Source: G963669295 sp963669295
Lineage (GTDB): Bacteria > Bacteroidota > Bacteroidia > Flavobacteriales_D > CALLUQ01
Length of the DNA stretch: 64,000 bases
Direction: 5' to 3'
Assembly: GCA_963669295.1 (NCBI GenBank)
Contig: OY769938.1
Span: 3,720,001-3,784,000 of the forward strand
This document shows, one piece after another, positions 8,854 through 16,100 of this stretch. The notes below the pieces were generated by a model. It was not told the DNA's origin. It was given only the letters and a program-made list of their open reading frames with translations, and made no database searches. Both the position numbers and the translations under genes were made by a program. The stretch's first letter is position 1. The number at the start of each line of letters is the position of its first letter.

Positions 8854-9873
8854 TTACCGGGGGCCTTGAGGTTGGCAGTCGCCATTGCAGGCAGCGAGCC
8901 AAAACCAGCCGCAACCACGTTCTGAATCTAAGCCACAATCGCCCGAGCAGGTAATGCCTGCATTCTGGAAGGTGTCGCACCAATCGTCTACCGAATTGCA
9001 ATCGCAGCTTACCAGGCTAATGTCGCCATTGGCTGCCCGCAAAAAAGTGTCGTCCAGTAAACTGGCCATAAGTTTGGCCTCGTAGTACTCAAACAAGTTA
9101 AGGGCTCGTGCTTTTGCTTCAATGAGTACATTCCTCATCTCTTGCGTAATGGTACCATTGTACAAGTCTTCCGTAATCAAATTACGTAGAAATTTAATAA
9201 ATTCTAAGGATTCTCCACCGTATTTTCCCGAGTTTATGAGTGCCTCAAATTTTTGTTGCCACACCTCTGCTTTTGTACGGTTAGGAATAGCACGGAAAAT
9301 CTCTCGTTGGGTGTCCCTGCTTTCGAACGCCAAAATTTCTTCGCGAGTCACCTCATGCAGCCGGTGGTTGTTTTGCGCCAACCAGTCGTTGAAGCTCATG
9401 TCGGGAAGAACAGTTATATCTGGGCGGTGGGCTTGCACTTCGTTTTGTAGGTGTGTACTTAGGGGAAGGTTATGGGCCAATACTTCTTCTACCAGTGTTT
9501 TGGGGAGGTGAGGGTTGTTTTTCCGCACCAACTCTTTCAGTACAGGATCTGTAAGGGGCGAATGATACACCAATGCTACTTGCAAGTCAGTAGGATGAAT
9601 AGTGCGGTAAGGATTATCAATGAGTTTTTTTAATAGGCTGTTGCACGAGGTTTCCAATTCAATAACTGCTTGTACAATTTCCTGGTCTGTAACATTGGGA
9701 TCGCTAAGCATGGGGAAGATGGTTTGTGCTGCTTGCGAACAGCCTCCGTTAGACCGGTTGACATCCGTATGTTGTACAGGTGTTGGGGCAGGAGTAGCTT
9801 CTTTTTTGCAGCTGGTATTTGCCAACACTAGAAGGGCCAAAAGTAAGGCGGTGTATAGGTGAGTTGATTGCAT
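8854..9873 (-). CDS. Lipoprotein with fulvocin-C-like eight-cysteine C-terminal domain
   Basis: 339 residues. The signal peptide ends in lipobox N-T-S-C (Cys22) followed by K-K-E, so it is a lipoprotein. Residues about 45-280 are mostly helical and not recognised. The last about 45 residues hold eight cysteines (from residue 290 to 333) in the order C-x-C-x6-C, C-x3-C, G-C-G-W and C-N-G-x-C. This is the pattern of the bacteriocin fulvocin C and of the Bacteroidota proteins named after it (established family knowledge, from memory). It is followed 15 bases later by a membrane thioredoxin-like gene. The role could be a precursor of a released antibacterial peptide or a surface protein with a disulfide knot; toxicity is unproven. 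Confidence 0.75.
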   Translation of the reverse strand: MQSTHLYTALLLALLVLANTSCKKEATPAPTPVQHTDVNRSNGGCSQAAQTIFPMLSDPNVTDQEIVQAVIELETSCNSLLKKLIDNPYRTIHPTDLQVALVYHSPLTDPVLKELVRKNNPHLPKTLVEEVLAHNLPLSTHLQNEVQAHRPDITVLPDMSFNDWLAQNNHRLHEVTREEILAFESRDTQREIFRAIPNRTKAEVWQQKFEALINSGKYGGESLEFIKFLRNLITEDLYNGTITQEMRNVLIEAKARALNLFEYYEAKLMASLLDDTFLRAANGDISLVSCDCNSVDDWCDTFQNAGITCSGDCGLDSERGCGWFWLAACNGDCQPQGPR

Positions 9874-10381
9874 AATGGATTATTTTTGTATAGTAAATAT
9901 ACGGGCGTTTAGAAGTTAGCGCAACTCTCTTGTCGCTTACCTTAATCGCATGCTGCTTAATGGTTTTTGCTGCAACGATTGGTGCAGCAGCTATGCAGGG
10001 TAATGGTTAAGGAATGGTTGATTAATGGGGATGGGATGGGTGAATAAAATGGGGCTATGCCGATCTTTTGATGGATAGAAAATGCTAATGGAAAGATGAC
10101 TTCGATCGCTAAAACCGTGTGTTGTCATTCTGATGCCATCTCAAAGTCATATCAAAGTGCCTGCATTTCAAAAGCGAGCGGTCATGGCGAAGCCACCGGC
10201 AGGTGGGTGAAGCCATCCTCCGATGCAGACTTACTGCCTATCGGGGGTGTTCATCTACAAGTAAGTGCATCGGGAGATCGCTTTGCAGCCAAGGGCGGTT
10301 CGCGATGACGGCTTTGGTTGAGCATTGGTGTGTGATTAGCATCGTTATGGCATTGCCGTATTATTTGGTTATCTTCTATTC
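9874..10381. other. Intergenic region carrying a dispersed repeat
   Basis: 508 bases without a credible gene. The left half (9874-10150) is the presumed promoter region of the minus-strand fulvocin-like gene and shows no clear element to me. The right half holds the dispersed repeat listed at 10160-10310. Confidence 0.5.
10160..10310. repeat. Dispersed palindromic repeat element, copy 2
   Basis: Begins with the CTGCATTTCAAAAGCGAGC segment shared with 7827. The core 10181-10310 has inverted ends (GTCATGGCGA and CGCGATGACG) and an internal stem formed by CGATGCAGACTTACT near 10221 and AGTAAGTGCATCG near 10260. No coding capacity or transposase. It belongs to the class of short non-autonomous intergenic palindromes. 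Confidence 0.65.
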
Positions 10382-10693
10382 ATGAAAATAGGAGGTGCAG
10401 TATACATCGTAACCAATAAGCACAATACTGTGCTCTATACCGGTGTAACCAGCAACCTCATGCGGCGAATGAACCAACACCGCAATGGCTTTCACCCCAA
10501 CAGCTTTACTAAAAGGTATAACCTTTATAAACTTGTGTATTACGAAATAATTTGGGGAATGGACGCAGCCATTGCTCGCGAAAAGCAAATAAAGGCAGGA
10601 AGCAGAAGAAAAAAGATTGAATTGATTGAAAGCACGAACCCAAATTGGGACGACCTCTATGATGGACTTTCACCTACGCGGCCACTCATTTAA
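10382..10693 (+). CDS. GIY-YIG nuclease family protein
   Basis: 103 residues, the usual size of stand-alone GIY-YIG domains. The motif appears as V-Y-I-V (8-11) and L-Y-T-G-V-T (18-23); the conserved Arg is in N-L-M-R-R-M and the metal-binding Glu in A-R-E-K-Q-I-K. Proteins of this type (UPF0213/YhbQ-like) are widespread in Bacteroidota, often near repeats, and are thought to cut or nick DNA; their cellular job is not established. It directly follows a dispersed repeat. Confidence 0.9.
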   Translation: MKIGGAVYIVTNKHNTVLYTGVTSNLMRRMNQHRNGFHPNSFTKRYNLYKLVYYEIIWGMDAAIAREKQIKAGSRRKKIELIESTNPNWDDLYDGLSPTRPLI

Positions 10694-10701
10694 ACACCCC
10701 C

Positions 10702-11214
10702 TCACTCCACCACCACACCATTCAAGGTTACCACATAGGTGGTATCGGTGCTTACCTCAAAGCGGTAGCCGTATTCGCAGTAGCATTCGCACACTTCGCC
10801 ATCCCGACGTTGGTAATACAGGTGCAAAGTATCGGCAGTAAACTGCCTACGGCCGGTAAAGTGGCCGCAGCATTCGTCGATGAATCGAAATTCTAGCGTG
10901 TACAAGCTGTCGCTGCTCGCAACATCCAGGTTAAAAGGAGTGCGTTTGCCGTATTGGCCCATGTTTTCTTGCGAAGCTCCTTTGGTACTACAATCATCGG
11001 TACACTCGAACAAAAAATGTTGGCGTTTAAGCTCGTCCAGCAATTGCTGGGTCTTATCATCGGCCAGCAATGCTTCGGCCTTTGCTATTTCGGCATCCAC
11101 CTCGTTAATGAGGTTTTCCAACTCGGGGTCGAACCCGGTTTCTGGATCGTACTTAGTTTCTGGCTCACCACAGGCAGCCAGCACAACAAGCAAAAGTAAG
11201 GGGAGGTAACGCAT
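10702..11214 (-). CDS. Lipoprotein of unknown function with Cys-rich C-terminal half
   Basis: 170 residues from ATG 11214 (an in-frame extension upstream lacks signal-peptide character). The signal ends in lipobox L-A-A-C at residues 13-16 followed by G-E-P-E-T. Residues about 35-70 are predicted helical with alternating charges. The second half carries cysteine pairs (F-E-C-T-D-D-C, D-E-C-C-G, V-C-E-C-Y-C) and beta-like segments ending in a T-Y-V-V-T-L-N strand. I do not recognise the family. Convergent with the GIY-YIG gene, whose stop is 9 bases away. Confidence 0.65.
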   Translation of the reverse strand: MRYLPLLLLVVLAACGEPETKYDPETGFDPELENLINEVDAEIAKAEALLADDKTQQLLDELKRQHFLFECTDDCSTKGASQENMGQYGKRTPFNLDVASSDSLYTLEFRFIDECCGHFTGRRQFTADTLHLYYQRRDGEVCECYCEYGYRFEVSTDTTYVVTLNGVVVE

Positions 11215-11297
11215 GGGGTAAAGATAACAGATGTGTTGGCTCCTTGCAATAGCATGCTTGCATTGCAAAATAGCCCCGGGCGTAGTGGCATCCTCTT

Positions 11298-11330
11298 CCG
11301 GCTATTCTGAGCTTGTTGAAGGGTAGCCGG
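11298..11330. repeat. Intergenic hairpin
   Basis: CCGGCTA (11298-11304) and TAGCCGG (11324-11330) enclose TTCTGAGCTTGTTGAAGG, a sequence similar to the TTGAGCTTGTCG stretch near 14484. It is likely a member of the short CTGAGCTTGTCGAAG-type repeats common between Bacteroidota genes. It could also act as an inefficient terminator, but has no T tract. Confidence 0.5.
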
Positions 11331-11457
11331 GAGAGATATAACGGAGCACGGGAATAGCGTTGCTTCGAAGCCCGATCGCTTCGCTTCTTACCATCATGCA
11401 TCAATCATCTCAATGCCATGTTCGATAAGGTGCTAATAGGTTTGACACAAATAAAAG

Positions 11458-12072
11458 TTATGATCGTTGCACCAATTTAAAGGCCATGTTACGTCCCATG
11501 CCTTGCATTATGGCGAGGTTAATCCAGCTCAGGGCAAACTGTTCGAGCAAGGCAACTTTATCGTTGTCTCCAAAGTTGTGGCATGCTCCAAAGCCGGCAT
11601 CGAGCGCCAACTGTTGGGCTACCATTTTGGCTTGCTCCGAATTGCCTGCCATAAATACATCAATGCCTTCGCCATTGTATATGGGGTTTTGCATGTTTTC
11701 AAATCCGGTGGTGTTGAAGCACTTTACCAGCTCGGCACCAGTGGCCAGGGTTTGCAGGGCTTCAAACGAGTTGTGGTACCCTTCGGGTCGGGTGCGGATG
11801 GAGTTCATGGCATCGATTACAACCTTGCCGCTTACATCGCCTATTTGTGCTACAATGCTTGCAGTAAATTGTGGCGCAGCGGCAATCAGCACCACTTCGG
11901 CCTGGGCTACTGCTTCGCCAATAGGGTGAGCACTAACGTTGTGGTGTTCTAGCAAGTGCTGTCCTTTAAAGTTGTTGGTGTTGCGCACTCCTAAAAAAAT
12001 GCGGTGGTGCGGTGCCCAACGCCCGGCCAGCGCACCGCCCACATTGCCTGTTCCAATAATAGCTATGTTCAT
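11458..12072 (-). CDS. NADP-binding oxidoreductase, F420-dependent NADP reductase (NPR)-like
   Basis: 204 residues from ATG 12072; the longer open frame upstream belongs to another gene's frame. It starts with a Rossmann dinucleotide-binding motif I-G-T-G-N-V-G-G-A-L (5-14) and continues with the pattern of the F420-dependent NADP oxidoreductase/ProC-like superfamily (V-L-I-A-A-A-P, V-I-D-A-M-N-S, V-K-C-F-N-T-T-G). Bacteroidota generally lack F420, so the substrate is probably something else, using NADPH. The ATG lies 1 base after the stop of the preceding gene, indicating translational coupling. Confidence 0.8.
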   Translation of the reverse strand: MNIAIIGTGNVGGALAGRWAPHHRIFLGVRNTNNFKGQHLLEHHNVSAHPIGEAVAQAEVVLIAAAPQFTASIVAQIGDVSGKVVIDAMNSIRTRPEGYHNSFEALQTLATGAELVKCFNTTGFENMQNPIYNGEGIDVFMAGNSEQAKMVAQQLALDAGFGACHNFGDNDKVALLEQFALSWINLAIMQGMGRNMAFKLVQRS

Positions 12073-12073
12073 A

Positions 12074-12682
12074 TCAATTGAATGTTTTGCGTAAAAAAAT
12101 ACCGTAATTTTCGAACACCTCCCAGTCGTTCCCCGTTTCGGTAAGGTTGGCTGCCAACCCAAATTGCCATTGTTGGTAGCCTGCTCCCAGCCGGGCACGC
12201 TGCACGCTTATTAAATGGCCATCGTTACCCACCAGGTTAAACAACTCTAATGCCGCATAGCCTTTCCACTTTTCGGAAATAGGAGGGGTGTAGCGGGCAA
12301 TGCTGAACCAACTGAAGTTGGGAGGATCGTCCACCTCCATCGCCACTAAAATAAACAGGCTGAACCGATCGGAGTGCTTGAAGTAATTTACCCCTGCACC
12401 ATAACCGCCACCATTGTTGGTGCTGATGCTGCCTACCACACTGCCGCCCAACCCGCTGTTGGAGGTGTAACTAAAGTAGCCTGCTTGAAACAGGTTGGCG
12501 TTGTTGTAATCGAGCGTAGAGCGGGTGCGACTAAAGAGGGTCCAATGCCGATTGTTGGGCACTACTGGCTCAATGAATTGCACATCGGTAAATACACGCT
12601 CGGTGCCCGGCATCACTTCAACACTTTGCGAAAAAGCGGGCCATGTCAGCAATACGATGAGGAAAGACAACAGTGTTCTCAT
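12074..12682 (-). CDS. Secreted protein, probable outer-membrane beta-barrel or periplasmic, unknown function
   Basis: 202 residues from ATG 12682. A signal peptide (residues 1-19, ending A-F-S-Q) is followed by alternating polar/hydrophobic strands rich in Tyr, Phe, Asn and Gly, and the chain ends in a terminal Phe-Asn (F-L-R-K-T-F-N) as many outer-membrane barrels do. I do not recognise the family. Its stop is 1 base before the start of the NPR-like gene, so they share a transcript. A terminator separates it from the upstream DJ-1 gene. Confidence 0.65.
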   Translation of the reverse strand: MRTLLSFLIVLLTWPAFSQSVEVMPGTERVFTDVQFIEPVVPNNRHWTLFSRTRSTLDYNNANLFQAGYFSYTSNSGLGGSVVGSISTNNGGGYGAGVNYFKHSDRFSLFILVAMEVDDPPNFSWFSIARYTPPISEKWKGYAALELFNLVGNDGHLISVQRARLGAGYQQWQFGLAANLTETGNDWEVFENYGIFLRKTFN

Positions 12683-12687
12683 GGTGC

Positions 12688-12716
12688 AAAAAAGGGGAGA
12701 GGGCATGCCCTCTCCC
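12688..12716 (-). terminator. Rho-independent terminator after the DJ-1-family gene
   Basis: Arms GGGAGAGGGC (12695-12704) and GCCCTCTCCC (12707-12716); on the minus strand they are followed by six T. It ends the DJ-1 lipoprotein transcript just ahead of the ATG at 12682. Confidence 0.8.
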
Positions 12717-12735
12717 GGTGAATTCGAATGGTAAT

Positions 12736-13632
12736 TTATTGCAATGATGCGATCACCAACTGTGCCGCCTCGGCACCTGAATTTTGTTGCTGGCCGGTAA
12801 TTAAATTGCCGTCTTTAATGGCGTAAGGAGTAAAAGGAGCTTTTACTTTAAAAGTGGTGTTTTCCATTTTTCGAGCTTCGCTTTCGATGCGGAAGGGTTG
12901 AATTTTTTGCCCCACAGCGTTGTCGGCAAAATCTTCTTCGCTATCGGCAAAGCCGGTCCATGTTTTGTTGGCCACCAGGTAGCTGCCATCCGATAATTTG
13001 GTGTCGAGCAAGATGCAGGTAGAATGGCATACCGCTGCCGTAGGTTTACCGCTTTCGTAAAAGTTGGCTACAAACTGCATGAGTGCTTCATTGTTTTTAA
13101 AAGTGTACATGGGCGATTGCCCCCCTACCAAAAAGATGGCGTCGTACTGAGTGGCATCTACCTCCGACAATTGGGGGGTATTTTCGGTGAGTGCCATCAA
13201 GTTAGGGGTGTTGATGAACCCCATGCTGATAAAGTCGGAAGCCGAATAGCCACTGGCATCGCGTGGGTCGCTGTAACCGTCGAATTCAATTTTACCGCCT
13301 TCGGGACTGGCCAAATCTACGTGGTAACCCGCTTTGGTAAATTCGAGGTAAGGGTGAGTAAGCTCAGCTGCCCAGCAGCCGATGGGCCACCCCGTTTGTG
13401 CCGATACCGAAGGGTTGGCGGCAATCATCAATACTTTTCCTTTGGGCTCGGCACCTGCGTGTTCACCAGCGTTACCTATCAGTTCGGTAATGCCAGCTTT
13501 TTCTGGTGTTTGAATAGTGTTCATTGTTTCATGTTGTGGTTCAACCATGGATGCATTGGTTGCGGTGGGTGCTTCGCCACAGCTCATTAAAGCGAGGGGG
13601 AGTAGCAGCAACCCAAGTGCTAATTTTTTCAT
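12736..13632 (-). CDS. DJ-1/PfpI (type 1 glutamine amidotransferase-like) domain lipoprotein
   Basis: 298 residues from ATG 13632. A lipoprotein signal ends in L-M-S-C-G. After a linker of about 50 residues, the DJ-1/PfpI fold runs to the C-terminus, with the elbow cysteine in A-V-C-H-S, a G-G-Q-S-P-M-Y segment and the P-E-G-G strand end seen in Hsp31-like members. Cytosolic relatives act as glyoxalase III, deglycase-type enzymes or chaperones; an exported, lipid-anchored member is less usual. It diverges from the HxlR regulator gene with a palindrome between them, so the pair is probably a reactive-electrophile response unit (inference). Confidence 0.85.
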   Translation of the reverse strand: MKKLALGLLLLPLALMSCGEAPTATNASMVEPQHETMNTIQTPEKAGITELIGNAGEHAGAEPKGKVLMIAANPSVSAQTGWPIGCWAAELTHPYLEFTKAGYHVDLASPEGGKIEFDGYSDPRDASGYSASDFISMGFINTPNLMALTENTPQLSEVDATQYDAIFLVGGQSPMYTFKNNEALMQFVANFYESGKPTAAVCHSTCILLDTKLSDGSYLVANKTWTGFADSEEDFADNAVGQKIQPFRIESEARKMENTTFKVKAPFTPYAIKDGNLITGQQQNSGAEAAQLVIASLQ

Positions 13633-13715
13633 GTTGTTGCGTTTAAAAACTTTCATGCCACAAAGTTGATGCGATACCATCATTAATCCATGTAATACAC
13701 TTTTTTGTACGATAC

Positions 13716-13733
13716 ATACTTTTTGGAAAGTAT
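13716..13733. promoter_or_regulatory. Probable operator of the HxlR-type regulator
   Basis: ATACTTT (13716-13722), spacer TTGG, AAAGTAT (13727-13733): a perfect 7-base inverted repeat in the divergent region between the DJ-1 and HxlR genes. A further half-site AATACTTTC lies directly before the HxlR ATG. HxlR proteins are dimers that bind such palindromes near their own genes. Confidence 0.55.
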
Positions 13734-13757
13734 TAGTAAAATCAATACTTTCATGCC

Positions 13758-14105
13758 ATGCCAGATTTTATTTACAATGGAAAAACCTATTACAATCCGG
13801 TAGAGTTTGCCATGGATCGTATTGGGGGCACCTGGAAGATGCCCATCTTGTGGCGATTGCAAAATCGCATCATGCGGTACAGCGAATTACGACGCGATAT
13901 TCCTCACATTACCGATAAGATGCTGACCACCCAATTGCGGGCATTGGAGGCCGATGGGTTTATTCATAGAGAGGTGTATGCAGTGGTGCCGCCCAAAACA
14001 GAGTATAGCTTAACACCAAAGGGCGAACGCTCTATTGAGATAATCAACTACATCAGGGAGTATGGATTGGAGTTGATGGAAGATGCGGGTGTAGGAGAAA
14101 AGTAA
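13758..14105 (+). CDS. HxlR-family winged-helix transcriptional regulator
   Basis: 115 residues, standard family length. The HxlR signature is clear: M-D-R-I-G-G-T-W-K-M-P-I-L-W-R-L near residue 18, R-Y-S-E-L-R-R-D-I-P-H-I-T-D-K-M-L as the recognition part, and the wing E-Y-S-L-T-P-K-G. A Cys near the N-terminus, used by redox or aldehyde sensing members, is absent. Divergent from the DJ-1 lipoprotein gene, its likely target. Confidence 0.92.
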   Translation: MPDFIYNGKTYYNPVEFAMDRIGGTWKMPILWRLQNRIMRYSELRRDIPHITDKMLTTQLRALEADGFIHREVYAVVPPKTEYSLTPKGERSIEIINYIREYGLELMEDAGVGEK

Positions 14106-14429
14106 CTATTGCCGCTTTTTCAATATCCGATCAATCACTTCTTGAGTATCTTCAATGGCAGTGGCACGCGCTTTTTCCAACGCAGCTTCCACCGGATAGG
14201 GGGCAGTGCTTAGTGCTTCCACGATAAAAGTAGCCAGCCGCCATTGCTCATCGGCCATGTCGCCAGCATCGTCTTCCATAAAATCATCGTCAAACACGTT
14301 CAACGCCTCCATCATGGTAGCAATGTGGGCATCGTTAAGCAAAGGGTGGAGCATGGGAATTTTTTCGCGAGGAATGTGCTCCCAGCCACAATCTTTACGT
14401 ATTTCTTGCCACAGTGCTTGAAATGCCAT
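14106..14429 (-). CDS. Small acidic helical protein, unknown function
   Basis: 107 residues, cytosolic, no signal or membrane segment. Acidic in the middle (D-D-D-F-M-E-D-D-A-G-D-M) and helical elsewhere. The stop is immediately next to the HxlR stop, tail to tail with no space for a terminator. I do not recognise the family. Codon use resembles its neighbours, so I think it is real. Confidence 0.6.
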   Translation of the reverse strand: MAFQALWQEIRKDCGWEHIPREKIPMLHPLLNDAHIATMMEALNVFDDDFMEDDAGDMADEQWRLATFIVEALSTAPYPVEAALEKARATAIEDTQEVIDRILKKRQ

Positions 14430-14496
14430 GGGTTAAAGGTAATGAAATCGCTTGCTATTTGTGAGGATCCCCTGTTAGTCAGGTTGAGCTTGTCGG

Positions 14497-14535
14497 TCAC
14501 ACTGTCCCGATAGCTACCGGGGTGTCGAAGTGTGA
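14497..14535. repeat. Nested intergenic hairpin
   Basis: Outer arms TCACACT (14497-14503) and AGTGTGA (14529-14535) enclose CCCGATAGCTACCGGG, itself an inverted repeat. Just upstream is TTGAGCTTGTCG. This is the composition of a REP-like dispersed palindrome. It lies immediately before the 253-bp tandem repeat. Confidence 0.6.
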
Positions 14536-14580
14536 AGCGCGGGCTGTTTCCTTCACTATGCTTCCCAGCCTGGTCTTCGA

Positions 14581-15517
14581 TACAATTTTCTCGCCCGATG
14601 GTTAAGAAAACCACTCAGACACTGGCAGGGATACTATTTGCCATCCGCTATGCTCATGGTGAATCACTCAGCCACTCACTCTTGTCTTGAATTAGCTTGC
14701 CCTGAGTCCCTGAGTGATCCGACTAAAAGGAGGATAGTATCGAAGGGTGAAGGGCAGGTTTGGTCTTTCCCCGCCTGGTCTTTCCCCGCCTGCTCCAAAA
14801 GAATCCGGCTTCCTTCGTACCGTCGGGTAGGGATACAATTTTCTCGCCCGATGGTTAAGAAAACCACTCAGACACTGGCAGGGATACTATTTGCCATCCG
14901 CTATGCTCATGGTGAATCACTCAGCCACTCACTCTTGTCTTGAATTAGCTTGCCCTGAGTCCCTGAGTGATCCGACTAAAAGGAGGATAGTATCGAAGGG
15001 TGAAGGGCAGGTTTGGTCTTTCCCCGCCTGGTCTTTCCCCGCCTGCTCCAAAAGAATCCGGCTTCCTTCGTACCGTCGGGTAGGGATACAATTTTCTCGC
15101 CCGATGGTTAAGAAAACCACTCAGACACTGGCAGGGATACTATTTGCCATCCGCTATGCTCATGGTGAATCACTCAGCCACTCACTCTTGTCTTGAATTA
15201 GCTTGCCCTGAGTCCCTGAGTGATCCGACTAAAAGGAGGATAGTATCGAAGGGTGAAGGGCAGGTTTGGTCTTTCCCCGCCTGGTCTTTCCCCGCCTGCT
15301 CCAAAAGAATCCGGCTTCCTTCGTACCGTCGGGTAGGGATACAATTTTCTCGCCCGATGGTTGAGAAAACCACTCAGACACTGGCAGGGATACTATTTGC
15401 CATCCGCTATGCTCATGGTGAATCACTCAGCCATTCGCTCTTGCCTTGAATTAGCTTGCCCTGAGTCCCTGAGTGATCCGACTAAAAAGAGGATTGTATC
15501 GAAGGGTGAAGGGCAGG
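14581..15517. repeat. 253-bp tandem repeat, about 3.7 copies
   Basis: Units begin at 14581, 14834, 15087 and 15340 with an exact 253-base period. Units 1-3 are almost identical; unit 4 has several substitutions (TTGAG for TTAAG, CATTCGCTCTTGCC) and ends at about 15517. Each unit has an inner 15-base direct duplication (TGGTCTTTCCCCGCC twice) and an inverted pair ATCACTCAG/CTGAGTGAT. The 101-codon frame that recurs in every unit has no protein features and crosses unit borders, so I treat the block as non-coding. Confidence 0.92.
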
Positions 15518-15559
15518 ATGTTCCCCTCACTACTCACTTTCCTAATTCACACACTCTTC

Positions 15560-16075
15560 CTACCATTCTCCCGCATACAGCAGGTTTTCGTTGGTTTGCG
15601 CTTGTAGCCACTGGTGCTTTAACCGCATAATTTGGCGGATGTGGAGGTGGTCGTGTGCCAGCCAGTTGCACAAAAATAACTTGGCCGTCATAGGACCAAA
15701 ATGGGCATGCTGAAAGGTGTTGTTCCAATTGGGGTTGTGGAGCGATCGTAGCCATGCAATGCTATGGTCGCGTTCGCGCATAAGGTTGGCCATTACAATG
15801 GCATATTGCTGGCCGTTGTAATCGCGATCGGTTACCCAGGCCACTGGATCGATGGGAGGCAGGGGTTGGGTAGGGTCTTCTAATACACATTTTACGCGTG
15901 TTCTAAAATCTTCCCGCTCTTCATCGTGCAGGTGGCCTACTACTTCTAACAAGTTCCATTTTTCGGGTGCTGGCCGCCAGCGGTATTGTGCTTCGGGCAC
16001 TGTGGCCAGCAGGCTGCTGAACACGGCTTTGTTGTGTTCTAATTCATTGATGATGGGGGTGGGGTCGAATGCCAT
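15560..16075 (-). CDS. DinB-family metal-dependent protein
   Basis: 171 residues, the normal length for a DinB/YfiT four-helix-bundle protein. The three metal-binding histidines are visible in G-H-L-H-D-E-E near residue 47 and in the H-D-H-L-H-I-R-Q motif near residue 143. Y-R-W-R-P-A-P-E-K-W-N is the usual family lead-in. Members include thiol-dependent S-transferases (bacillithiol or mycothiol type) and many of unknown activity. Alone, between the 253-bp repeat and a T9SS cargo gene. Confidence 0.85.
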   Translation of the reverse strand: MAFDPTPIINELEHNKAVFSSLLATVPEAQYRWRPAPEKWNLLEVVGHLHDEEREDFRTRVKCVLEDPTQPLPPIDPVAWVTDRDYNGQQYAIVMANLMRERDHSIAWLRSLHNPNWNNTFQHAHFGPMTAKLFLCNWLAHDHLHIRQIMRLKHQWLQAQTNENLLYAGEW

Positions 16076-16100
16076 AGCAGTGGTTTTAATGCTAAAGTTA

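Noticed and set aside
14638..15449. Three 101-codon ORFs repeated every 253 bases
   Set aside because: They cross unit boundaries of a tandem repeat and have no recognisable protein features.
7492..15517. Possible CRISPR arrays in the two tandem-repeat blocks
   Set aside because: There are no unique spacers between constant repeats; the units are directly adjacent, and no cas gene is visible.
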